Part shown: positions 26,730-34,606 of the stretch, piece after piece
Position numbering within the stretch: the first letter of the stretch is position 1
Layout of the letters: each line of letters begins with the position of its first letter
Assembly: GCA_963720945.1 (NCBI GenBank)
Contig: CAVRHH010000030.1
Coordinates: forward strand, 186,001-250,000
Direction: 5' to 3'
Length of the DNA: 64,000 nt
Source of the DNA: Bog-532 sp963720945
GTDB lineage: Bacteria; Actinomycetota; Actinomycetes; Streptosporangiales; Streptosporangiaceae
Notes under the pieces: generated by a model
Databases searched by the model: none
What the model saw: the letters and a program-made list of their open reading frames with translations, nothing else
What the model was told of the DNA's origin: nothing
Translations under genes and position numbers: made by a program

Positions 26730-27552
26730 CCCGGCCTCCGCTCCGCGGCCCCGGGGCGCGCCGTTCCCGGGGCCGCATGATGGAGCCCCACCACCGGTAG
26801 CCGCCGTCGACGGTGATGATCTCGCCGGCGATCCAGGCCGCCTCGTCCAGGCAGAGCATTGCAACCACGTCCGCACTGTTCTCCGGGGTGGTCATCAGGC
26901 CGCCCTTCCACGGGGTGATCTGCTGTTCCTGATCTACGCGCAGCTGGAATTCGGGGCGGACCTTGAAGACGTGCGTGCGGACCAGGCCGGGCCGGACGCA
27001 GTTCGTCACGATGCCGTACTCCGCCAGTTCGTAGGAGAGGTACTGGGTGGTCATCTCGAGGGCCGACTTCGCCACCGCGAACAGCCCCGCCCTCGGGCTG
27101 ACCCGCTGGTTCATCGAGTTCGTGATCGTGATGAACCGGGCGCCGGGCCGGTCCCGCATGATCGGCAGGGCCTTCTGGGCCAGCAGCCAGGTCGACCGGG
27201 CATTTGTGTTCAGCACGAAATCCCACTGATCGATGCTCGCGTCCAGGAAGGCCGCGAACTTCGTTGCCCCGGCATTGTGCACGAGGATGTGCAGGTCGCC
27301 GTATTCCTCGGCGATATCGTTCATCATGGCGGAGATGTCGGCCGGGTCGGACAGGTCGGCGCGGTGCAGCGACACACGGGTTCCCTTGGCCTCCAGTTCT
27401 GCCGCGATCTCCTTCGCCGGGCCTTCCCGGTCCACGTAGTTCACGCAGATAGCCGCGCCCCAGGAGGCCAGCTTCCTGGTAATGCCGGCGCCGATGCCGC
27501 GGGAGCCGCCGGTGACGAGCGCGACCTTATTCTTGAGAGGAAGTTCATCCAT
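26722..27552 (-). CDS. SDR-family oxidoreductase with Tyr to Phe in the catalytic motif
   Basis: 276 residues. The Rossmann fold is clear (ALVTGGSRGIGAGI, LVHNAGA, GEIITVDGGY). The YxxxK motif reads FAVAK, so the catalytic Tyr is Phe; the Lys remains. Other SDRs of fatty acid systems that keep the fold without the usual Tyr include enoyl reductases, so a role as enoyl reductase or as a structural or non-catalytic subunit is possible. It overlaps its neighbours by 8 bases on both sides. Confidence 0.82.
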   Translation of the reverse strand: MDELPLKNKVALVTGGSRGIGAGITRKLASWGAAICVNYVDREGPAKEIAAELEAKGTRVSLHRADLSDPADISAMMNDIAEEYGDLHILVHNAGATKFAAFLDASIDQWDFVLNTNARSTWLLAQKALPIMRDRPGARFITITNSMNQRVSPRAGLFAVAKSALEMTTQYLSYELAEYGIVTNCVRPGLVRTHVFKVRPEFQLRVDQEQQITPWKGGLMTTPENSADVVAMLCLDEAAWIAGEIITVDGGYRWWGSIMRPRERRAPGPRSGGRDG

Positions 27553-28030
27553 TAGCTTTACCCTGTTCAGCGAGAGTTTTGGAAGCTGCGGAATGACGCC
27601 GGATAACTGAGCTCATACGTCCGACGGCGAAGGTCTTGTCCCGGTCGTCGAATACCCGCCGGGTGGATTCGAGGAGCCCGAGCCGCTCGTCGATCTCGTG
27701 AGCGTTGCTGACCTCCGACGTGAACCAGAACGGGACATCGGGAAAGAGCGGCCGCACAAAGCTCCAGGTCATTGTCCGCATCCCGACAACGGCGATCGGC
27801 GCGCCATGCTGGACTATCCAGCCGGAGGTGATCGAGTGAATGAATCCGCCCGGTACGATTCGCTGCTTCCGGTTGCTCTGGCGCGCGAACGAGGCGCTGT
27901 CGTGGATGGGATTTCTTTCTCCCATCAGGTCGAGCAGGCTGTCCAGCAGCTCACTTGTGAAGACCACCGGCCCGTATACCTTGGGCGGGCCCTGCCTGCC
28001 AACCAGGTCCTCCCAGTATTTGTAGGTCAC
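27545..28030 (-). CDS. MaoC-like hot-dog dehydratase/hydratase
   Basis: 161 residues from a GTG that overlaps the preceding stop (GTGA). The hydratase motif is present as MGERNPIHDSASFA, where the usual catalytic Asp of GDxNPxH is Glu, followed by IVPGGFIHSITSG. The family dehydrates 3-hydroxyacyl thioesters. In this operon it would follow the ketoreductase step. Confidence 0.78.
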   Translation of the reverse strand: MTYKYWEDLVGRQGPPKVYGPVVFTSELLDSLLDLMGERNPIHDSASFARQSNRKQRIVPGGFIHSITSGWIVQHGAPIAVVGMRTMTWSFVRPLFPDVPFWFTSEVSNAHEIDERLGLLESTRRVFDDRDKTFAVGRMSSVIRRHSAASKTLAEQGKANG

Positions 28031-28815
28031 GATTTCCCTGCCCGTCTGCCAGCGGAGGCCGCAGCCCTGCTGGCCGCGTTCCTGGTGATCAGCCGGCCGC
28101 CGTCAACGGTGAAGGTCTGGCCCTGTATGTAGTCGGCCTCGTCGCTGACCAGGAATGCCACCATGCCGGCCACGTCCGCCGGAGTGCCCCAGTCACCGTC
28201 CGGGCGGCCGTAGCGCCCGCGGAGCGCAACCGTGTCGGTCATGTCCGTGCGAATCCGGCCGGGCGCGACCGCGTTGACGCGGATTCCCTTGCGGCCCACC
28301 TCGGCGGCTAGTCCCCTGGTCAGGGACTCGATCCCGCCTTTGGACGCCGCGTAGGCGGTTTGCCCGGGCCCGGGGATCCGGGCCGAGTTCGATGAGATGT
28401 TGATGATCCTGCCCCAGCCCTCCGCCAGCATCAGCGGCAGCACCGAGCGGCTGGTCAGGAACGGGCCGGTGAGGTTGACCCGCAGGATATGTTCCCAGGT
28501 CGCCGTCTTTGTCAGCGCCAGCAGCTGGTCATCAATGACGCCCGCGTTGTTCACGAGAACATGGATGGTACTGTCCTGGCTTGTAATGTCGTCGATCAGT
28601 TTTGTTACGTCTGTTTCGTCGGAAACATCGGCGCGGTGCAGGCGGACGCATCCGCCGTTCTTCTCGATAGTCTCGGCGACTTCACGTGCCGCGGCGGCAC
28701 TGGCCCGGTAGGCGATATGCACGATCAGGCCGTCGGCCGCCAGCCGCTCCGCGATCGCCGCGCCTATCCCCCGGGAACCGCCGGTTACCAGGGCGACTCT
28801 TGCCTTACTTTCCAT
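28027..28815 (-). CDS. SDR-family 3-oxoacyl-ACP reductase (FabG-like)
   Basis: 262 residues from the ATG at 28815 (AGGGG eight bases upstream); a GTG three codons earlier is an alternative. All SDR motifs are intact: ALVTGGSRGIGAAI, LVNNAG, the Ser in INISSNSA, YAASK, and a C-terminal QGQTFTVDGG. It should reduce the 3-keto group of the ACP-bound intermediate with NADPH. It follows the ACP gene by 21 bases. Confidence 0.9.
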   Translation of the reverse strand: MESKARVALVTGGSRGIGAAIAERLAADGLIVHIAYRASAAAAREVAETIEKNGGCVRLHRADVSDETDVTKLIDDITSQDSTIHVLVNNAGVIDDQLLALTKTATWEHILRVNLTGPFLTSRSVLPLMLAEGWGRIINISSNSARIPGPGQTAYAASKGGIESLTRGLAAEVGRKGIRVNAVAPGRIRTDMTDTVALRGRYGRPDGDWGTPADVAGMVAFLVSDEADYIQGQTFTVDGGRLITRNAASRAAASAGRRAGKS

Positions 28816-28836
28816 GTGTCCCACCCCTGAGCCCGG

Positions 28837-29109
28837 TCACTTAAGGCTCGGGCTGGCCGTGATCATGTCCAGCATGGACTCGACCGACCGGTGATGCTCG
28901 TCCTGGCGCTCGTCCCAGGCGTCCAGGCTGAAATCGACGGCCATTTCACGATTGATCTTCCTGGAGAGCTGCAGCAGATCGAGGGAATCGAGACCGAGGT
29001 CGTCCACCAGGGAGTCCTCTGGCTTCACTTCCTGGTCCCCTAGGCCTGGCTTTACTTCCCTGATCAGCCCGACGAGGACCTCGAAATCATCGGTAACCTG
29101 CACTGACAT
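28837..29109 (-). CDS. Acyl carrier protein
   Basis: 90 residues. The phosphopantetheine attachment Ser lies in LVDDLGLDSLDLLQLS, and the protein is acidic as expected. A site GGAAAGG precedes the ATG directly. It is the first gene of the operon leading through SDR, MaoC, SDR, two KS-type genes, hydrolase and AccD/AccE. Residues 60-78 (FSLDAWDERQDEHH) are longer than in the fatty acid ACP, which suggests a dedicated carrier. Confidence 0.9.
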   Translation of the reverse strand: MSVQVTDDFEVLVGLIREVKPGLGDQEVKPEDSLVDDLGLDSLDLLQLSRKINREMAVDFSLDAWDERQDEHHRSVESMLDMITASPSLK

Positions 29110-29566
29110 CACCTTTCCAGTGTGTAGAACCGTCCCATGAGGTTTGCCGCACGCTGCTCCCTGTGCTGCATTTATCAGAGATGGTTCTATGTGCTTGATC
29201 TTGCCTTGATAAAGGAAACCCGCTGATATCGCTGGAGGCAAGCTGCGTGTATTGGAGATGCGTTGGACGGATACGGCAAATCCTGGCCAGCGCGGATGCG
29301 CTGTCGCTGGCAGCCGCGATCGTATTGTTTCGCCGGATGCCCGGCCAGGATGAATCAATTACGCGGGGCCCATTGCGGCCCGGTGCTCTCATCCCGGCTG
29401 GCTGACCTGCCCGCGGGCCCGCCTGGGGCGTGCTCAGTGCCCTGGCCTGCGGCGATCTCGTTAACCTCGGCCGGGGCCGGGTAGTTAGGCGGGACGGTGG
29501 CCGGGTAGGCGCACGCAGTGAGCGGAGGCCGGATGCCAGGTCCGGCCGGACGACCGAGGAGGGGCC
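29110..29566. other. Intergenic region upstream of the type II PKS-like operon
   Basis: 457 bases between the divergent ACP and BrkB genes. The part next to the ACP gene is relatively AT-rich (TTTATCAAGG, TGATAAATG) and must contain the operon promoter, but no pair of boxes stands out. No regulator gene or coding frame is recognised here. Confidence 0.4.
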
Positions 29567-30685
29567 TTGAGGCTGTTGCGACGAGAGAAGTCCCCGCCGC
29601 GGGCACAAGAGCGGCCGGCGAACGACGTCACCACGCCGCCCGGACAGGACCCGGCGGCCGGACAGGACCCGCCGGTCCGGGAAACCGCGTCGGGGGAGGC
29701 CATCCCGCCGGTGCGGAATCTGGACGGCGGCCCGGACAGCCCGCTGGAGATCGGTAAGACCGGCTGGCGGAATACCCTCCAGCGGGCGGTCAAGAAGTAT
29801 TCCAGGGACCGCTGCTCCATGGCCGCGGGCAGCCTCGCCTACCACTGGTTCCTGGCCCTGTTTCCCGCCCTCATCGCGCTGCTGGGGTTCGTGAGCCTGG
29901 TTAACCTGGACGCCAACCAGGTGGACCATCTGATCAACGGCCTCAGTAAGGCCCTGCCCGGCAGCGCCGCGCAGGTGTTCAACACCGCGGTGACCTCCGC
30001 TAAAAACCACAAAAGCGGTTCCCTGGCTACGGTGATCGTCGGAATCCTCGTGGCCGTGTGGAGCGCCTCCGGCGGCATGGCGGCCCTGGAAACCGCGCTC
30101 GATGTCGCCTACGAAGTGCCCAGGAACGCGAAGTTCGTTAAGAAGCGGGGCAAGGCGCTGATCCTCATGCTGTGCACCGTGGTGTTCGGCGGGATCGCGT
30201 CGGTCTTCATCGTCGAAGGCGGCCCGATAGGGACCGGGATCGAGTCCCACATGCCGGTGCACGGCACCGCGTTCCTCGTGGTCTGGAACGTCGTGCGCTG
30301 GGGAATCACGGTGATCCTGGTCTCGCTGCTGTTCTCCTGCTACTACTACTTCGGCCCCAACCGGGAAATGCCGAAGTGGCAGTGGGTGAGCCCGGGCGGC
30401 GTCATCGGCACGATCATCTTCCTGGCCGCCTCGCTGGGGCTGTCCTTCTACGTGGCGAAGCTAGGGAACGCCTCCTACGCCAAGACCTACGGCGCGCTGG
30501 CCGGGGTGGTCCTGCTCATGCTCTGGCTCTATCTGGCGGGCCTCGCGATCCTGCTCGGCGGCGAGATCAACGCCGAAACCGAACGGGAAGCCGCCGCACA
30601 GGCCGGTCACCCCGGGGCGCAGGCAAGTGCCCGGACGGTGGAGCAGGGCTCGGCGTCCCCGAGCGCCAACCGCGCCTCGAGCTAA
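29567..30685 (+). CDS. YihY/BrkB-family inner membrane protein
   Basis: 372 residues from a TTG with GGAGG close upstream. After a Pro-rich N-terminus of about 65 residues come the family core (YSRDRCSMAAGSLAYHWFLALFPALIAL) and six hydrophobic segments, with the conserved YYYFGPN and GALAGVVLLMLWLYL regions. Family members are membrane proteins of unclear role (once called ribonuclease BN by mistake). A bidirectional hairpin covers its stop codon. Confidence 0.87.
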   Translation: MRLLRREKSPPRAQERPANDVTTPPGQDPAAGQDPPVRETASGEAIPPVRNLDGGPDSPLEIGKTGWRNTLQRAVKKYSRDRCSMAAGSLAYHWFLALFPALIALLGFVSLVNLDANQVDHLINGLSKALPGSAAQVFNTAVTSAKNHKSGSLATVIVGILVAVWSASGGMAALETALDVAYEVPRNAKFVKKRGKALILMLCTVVFGGIASVFIVEGGPIGTGIESHMPVHGTAFLVVWNVVRWGITVILVSLLFSCYYYFGPNREMPKWQWVSPGGVIGTIIFLAASLGLSFYVAKLGNASYAKTYGALAGVVLLMLWLYLAGLAILLGGEINAETEREAAAQAGHPGAQASARTVEQGSASPSANRASS

Positions 30686-30751
30686 CGCAGGCCCGGCCGG
30701 TCCGGGCTCGCGGCGTCCCGGGTCCCCGGGCGCCGCGCCGGGCCTGCGTTA
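30683..30751. terminator. Bidirectional terminator shared by convergent genes
   Basis: TAACGCAGGCCCGGC (30683-30697) and GCCGGGCCTGCGTTA (30737-30751) form a perfect 15-bp stem. The left arm begins with the TAA of the BrkB-type gene and the right arm ends with the TAA of the kinase gene on the other strand. The loop contains a second CCCGGG-rich hairpin. Confidence 0.7.
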
Positions 30752-31708
30752 CTCCGTGCCCCAGCCCGTCGACACGAGGTCGGCGAGCGTGGGCGGGCTG
30801 GCGCCAACCCGCTCGCAGGTGATCGCCGACACCGTGATCGCGTCGTCCAGCAGGGACAGCAACTGCGGGGCCGTGCAGGCGGCCAGCGACGGCGGCGTGT
30901 GCCAGCCCCGCCGGACCAGGGCGGCCAGCAGGCCGGAGGTGAACGAGTCCCCGGCCCCCACCGTGTCCGCCACCTTCACCGCACGCCCCGGGCGGTGCAC
31001 CGGCGGGCCGGCGGCGGTGAAGGCGGTCGCGCCGTTCCCCCCGTCGGTGATCACCACGAGCGTCACCCCCAGCCGGTGCCAGAGCCGCGCGACGTCCGCC
31101 GCGGCCTGGGCGGGGTAGAGCCACCCGATGTCCTCCGCGCTGGCCTTGGCCACGTGCGCGGCCTGGATGGCGCGCTCCACCATCCGCTGGCCGTGCTCGT
31201 GCCCGCCCATCAGCCCGGGCCGCACGTTGGGGTCGTAGCTCACCAGCACGTCGCCGCGGTCGCGCATCCGCCGCGCGAGATCGAGGATGCTCGCGCTGCC
31301 GGGCGCGGTCCAGGAGGCGATCGAGCCGAAGTGCAGCACCGCGGTGGATTCGGGCACCCGGCCCGTTTCCGCCGCGGTCCACTGCCAGTCGGCCGTCCCG
31401 TCGACGTAGAAGTCGTAGCTGGCGTGCCCCTCGGCGTCCAGCGAGACCACGGCGAGGGTGGCCGGCTCGGCCGCGTGCGGCGCGGCGGCCAGGTCGAGAC
31501 CCTCGGCCTCGGCGCGGTCGCGCAGGATCCGGCCGAACGCGCTGCCGGCCAGCCGGGCCATCAGCGCCGTGTCCTGCCCCAGCCGGGCCAGGCCGATGGC
31601 CACGTTGTAGGGGCTGCCGCCGGGGGAAGCGCGGTATGCCAGCGGCGTGTCGCCGGGGACCAGGTCGATGAGCGCCTCGCCGATGACGGTCAGTTTCCGG
31701 TCCCGCAT
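30749..31708 (-). CDS. PfkB-family carbohydrate kinase (fructokinase-like)
   Basis: 319 residues from the ATG at 31708 with GGAGGGG upstream. Ribokinase-family signatures: GGSPYNVAIGLARLG near the N-terminus and the ATP/catalytic motif DTVGAGDSFTSGLL with the base Asp. It phosphorylates a free sugar, most likely fructose by similarity to actinobacterial fructokinases; the substrate is not fixed by the sequence. Confidence 0.88.
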   Translation of the reverse strand: MRDRKLTVIGEALIDLVPGDTPLAYRASPGGSPYNVAIGLARLGQDTALMARLAGSAFGRILRDRAEAEGLDLAAAPHAAEPATLAVVSLDAEGHASYDFYVDGTADWQWTAAETGRVPESTAVLHFGSIASWTAPGSASILDLARRMRDRGDVLVSYDPNVRPGLMGGHEHGQRMVERAIQAAHVAKASAEDIGWLYPAQAAADVARLWHRLGVTLVVITDGGNGATAFTAAGPPVHRPGRAVKVADTVGAGDSFTSGLLAALVRRGWHTPPSLAACTAPQLLSLLDDAITVSAITCERVGASPPTLADLVSTGWGTE

Positions 31709-31819
31709 TCGCCCCTCCAGCCGTGGATTGCGCACGCCGGTCGTCACCAGATTGTGGCGGCCGGACGCAGCGGCGGCCAATGTCGCCCCCCGGCAGGCCC
31801 GGCCCGCGCGTGAGCGGCT

Positions 31820-32734
31820 CTACTCGCCGTCGCGGTACGTCAGCGGATTGGTCAGCTGCGCCACACCGTCGCCGCCGAAGGTCAGCGGGATCTCGGCGGA
31901 GTCGGTGAGCCGGAGCTTGCGCCGGGCGCGCTGGTAGAACGTGGTGCGGCCGAGCCGGACGACCCCTGCGGCCTGCGGCCGGGCCCGCATCGTCACCTGG
32001 TCACCGGGTTCGGTGTACCCTTCGACCTGGCCATCGACCTCGACGGCCAGCCGCCCGCTGCTCGGCAGCATGTCCAGCCGCACGGTCTCGTCGACGGACA
32101 GCACGAAGCCCCGGTTGTAGGCCGAGTGCGGGGCCGCGGGCGTCACCAGCAGGGCCTCCACGGCAGGCTGGACGATCGGGCCGCCCGCGGAGAAGCTGTA
32201 CGCGGTCGAGCCGGTGGGCGTCGCGACGATCACCGCGTCCGCGGCGTAGCTGACGAACGGCTGGCCACTGACGTTCACCGAGACGACGGCCGACGGGTTG
32301 CCCGGGACGCGCACCACCGCGACGTCGTTGAAGGCGGCGGCGGTCTGCCCGCCGAACGTCGCGTCGATCGCGAGCCGCGGCTCGACCGTGAACTCCCGCG
32401 CGTCGATGGCGGACAGCGCGCTGGGCAGGTCGGGCACGTCGACCTCGGCGAGAAAGCCGAGCTTGCCCAGGTTGACGCCGAGTACCGAGGCGCGCTGGCC
32501 GTCCGCCAGGCGCATCGCCCGCAGCATCGTCCCGTCGCCGCCCAGGCTCACGATCAGGTCCACTCGCTGGCCCAGTTCCCGGTCGGTGACGCCGATCGCG
32601 GCGCAGTTCAGCCGGACGATCTCGTCCGCGATGCCGTAGACGGGGATACCCCGCTGGCTGGCCCAGCCGAGCACCGCCTCGACGGCCTCGGCGGAATCCC
32701 GCCGCGGGTGCAGCACCAGTCCCACCGAATGCAT
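31820..32734 (-). CDS. nadK: NAD kinase
   Basis: 304 residues. The GGDGT motif (LIVSLGGDGTMLRA), NLGKLGFLAEV, and ATPTGSTAYSFSAGGPI are diagnostic. It makes NADP+ from NAD+ and ATP (or polyphosphate in actinobacteria). A polyphosphate kinase gene lies nearby on the other strand, which may be coincidental. Actinobacterial NAD kinases are often linked to recN; here it stands alone. Confidence 0.94.
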   Translation of the reverse strand: MHSVGLVLHPRRDSAEAVEAVLGWASQRGIPVYGIADEIVRLNCAAIGVTDRELGQRVDLIVSLGGDGTMLRAMRLADGQRASVLGVNLGKLGFLAEVDVPDLPSALSAIDAREFTVEPRLAIDATFGGQTAAAFNDVAVVRVPGNPSAVVSVNVSGQPFVSYAADAVIVATPTGSTAYSFSAGGPIVQPAVEALLVTPAAPHSAYNRGFVLSVDETVRLDMLPSSGRLAVEVDGQVEGYTEPGDQVTMRARPQAAGVVRLGRTTFYQRARRKLRLTDSAEIPLTFGGDGVAQLTNPLTYRDGE

Positions 32735-32766
32735 TCAGCGCGCCTTTCGCGAGGGGGCGGGCGGCG

Positions 32767-32841
32767 TCACAGCCCGTACGCCTCGAGCAGGCGCCCCGTG
32801 GGCCCGGCGCCGATGACCACCACGTCGTACTCGTCGGGCAA
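32767..32841 (-). pseudogene. 24-codon remnant of an FAD-dependent oxidoreductase
   Basis: With an intact GGAGGAGG site, a TTG start reads LPDEYDVVVIGAGPTG, the FAD/NAD-binding N-terminus of pyridine nucleotide-disulphide oxidoreductases, and then directly RLLEAYGL and TGA, which resembles the C-terminal end of the same family. About 430 codons between the two ends appear to be gone. Confidence 0.55.
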
Positions 32842-32997
32842 CGGATGCCTCCTCCGCCGGCAGTGTGCCCGCCGAGTCTATCGAGCGGCACGGTCCCGCC
32901 CGCCGGCCGGTCAGCAGGGAGAACAACAAGTGAAAGAACGCGGCCAACCGCCCACCGGGTCTTCGGCTCGGGCCGCCTCGTGTGATGAGCTAAGCGC

Positions 32998-33945
32998 ATG
33001 ACCATGCTTCCCCAGCCGCGCGCCCTGCCGTCCCCGTGGTCACGGGACCCCGATGACCTTGCCCTGCTGGCCGGCATGACGGTGGACGACGACGACGATG
33101 ACGACCCGACCCTGATCTACCCGGACGGCCGTCCGGTGGAGACCTGGCGGGAGGACTACCCGTACGGCGAGCGGCTGCCCCGGCACGAGTACGAGCACAC
33201 CAAGCGGCGGCTCCAGATCGAGCTGGTCAAGATGCAGAACTGGATCAAGGAGACCGGCCAGAAGCTGGTCATCGTCTTCGAGGGGCGGGACGCGGCCGGC
33301 AAGGGCGGCACGATCAAGCGCTTCCAGGAGCACCTCAACCCGCGCGGCGCGCCCGTGGTCGCGCTGGAGAAACCGAACGAGCGGGAACGGACCCAGTGGT
33401 ACTTCCAGCGTTACGTGATTAACCTGCCTGCCGCCGGCGAGATGGTCATGTTCGACCGGTCCTGGTACAACCGGGCCGGCGTCGAGCGCGTCATGGGCTT
33501 CTGCACCCCGGCCGAGTACCTGGAGTTCATGCGGCAGGCGCCGGACGTGGAGCGCATGATCGTCCGCACCGACGTGCAGCTGATCAAGTTCTGGTTCTCG
33601 GTGTCCCAGAGCGAGCAGCTGACCCGGTTCATCATCCGCCAGATCGATCCGGTCCGGCAGTGGAAGCTCAGCCCGATGGACATTCAGTCGCTGGACAAGT
33701 GGGACGACTACACCGAGGCCAAGGAAGCCATGTTCTTCTACACCGACACGGCCGACGCGCCGTGGACGGTGGTCAAGAGCAACGACAAGAAGCGGGCGCG
33801 CCTGGAGGCCATGCGGCACGTGCTGGCCCGGTTCGACTACCCGGGGAAGAACGCCGAACTGGTCGGCTCGCCGGACGAGAAGATCATCGGGCCGCCCGCG
33901 CTGCTGTCCGAGCGGAAATCCACCCTGCCCTTCCCGCAGCTGTAA
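32998..33945 (+). CDS. ppk2: Polyphosphate kinase 2
   Basis: 315 residues. Walker A is FEGRDAAGKGGTIKRF, the lid and Walker B regions follow (MFDRSWYNRAGVERVMGF), as in class I PPK2. The enzyme moves phosphate between polyphosphate and nucleoside diphosphates, mainly making GTP/ATP. The N-terminus has a run of seven Asp. A second ATG two codons in is possible. Confidence 0.94.
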   Translation: MTMLPQPRALPSPWSRDPDDLALLAGMTVDDDDDDDPTLIYPDGRPVETWREDYPYGERLPRHEYEHTKRRLQIELVKMQNWIKETGQKLVIVFEGRDAAGKGGTIKRFQEHLNPRGAPVVALEKPNERERTQWYFQRYVINLPAAGEMVMFDRSWYNRAGVERVMGFCTPAEYLEFMRQAPDVERMIVRTDVQLIKFWFSVSQSEQLTRFIIRQIDPVRQWKLSPMDIQSLDKWDDYTEAKEAMFFYTDTADAPWTVVKSNDKKRARLEAMRHVLARFDYPGKNAELVGSPDEKIIGPPALLSERKSTLPFPQL

Positions 33946-33979
33946 CCGGCCGTCTCCGGCCCGCGCGAAAAGTCGCGGC

Positions 33980-34030
33980 GAGCCGGTGGCAGCGGGGCAG
34001 AATGCGAGCCGGTGACAGCGGGCAGAATGA
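33980..34030 (+). repeat. Tandem duplication of about 25 bases
   Basis: Two nearly identical copies (33980-34005 and 34006-34030), each containing AGCCGGTG(G/A)CAGCGGG and CAGAATG, lie head to tail directly before the TfoX-like start codon. The second copy supplies the sequence just upstream of the ribosome binding region. Confidence 0.7.
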
Positions 34031-34034
34031 AGGC

Positions 34035-34382
34035 ATGGGCCACCGTGACCACGGGGGCGCCGGACCGGATCGGCGGTTCGCGGCCCTGATCGATGAACTG
34101 CTCGGCATCCCCGGAGTGACGCCGCCACGCGGCGGCAGCGGCTTCGGCCGCAGCGCGCTCCGCGTGGAGAACAAGATCTTCGCCATGCTCGTGCGCGGCC
34201 ACCTGGTGCTGAAGCTGCCCCGGCGGCGCGTCGACGCCCTTATTGCGGCCGGCCAGGGGATCCGTTTTGACGCGAACAAAGGAACCCCGATGCGGGAATG
34301 GCTCCGCCTCGACCCGGAATCCGCGCTGCCCTGGCCGCCACTCGCCCTGGAGGCGCTGGAGTTTGTCCGTAACGCTCACTGA
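34035..34382 (+). CDS. TfoX N-terminal/YjbR-like small protein
   Basis: 115 residues. The pattern VENKIFAMLVRGHLVLKLPRRRVDALI with GTPMREWLRL resembles the TfoX N-terminal/MmcQ-like fold of small cytoplasmic proteins, without the C-terminal domain found in competence regulators. The molecular role is unknown. The start is chosen for the beginning of the conserved region; the ribosome binding site (AAGG) is very close to the ATG. Confidence 0.65.
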   Translation: MGHRDHGGAGPDRRFAALIDELLGIPGVTPPRGGSGFGRSALRVENKIFAMLVRGHLVLKLPRRRVDALIAAGQGIRFDANKGTPMREWLRLDPESALPWPPLALEALEFVRNAH

Positions 34383-34606
34383 AGGGGGTTCGCCGGCGGC
34401 CGTCGCGCCCGCCCGTACTCAGCTAATTCACGGCTCCTGTTTACCTGGATGAAACATGGCGCAACCTACCCTCAATAAAGGGTGCATAGGCTCCGTTCGC
34501 CGCTCTGGCCGATCGTCCGGAGCGAGTACGACTAACTAAATAGGTCAGGCTAGTCAAGTCTCCCCGCCGGACTTATCCCATCCGCGGGCCTGAACGAAAG
34601 TCGTAC

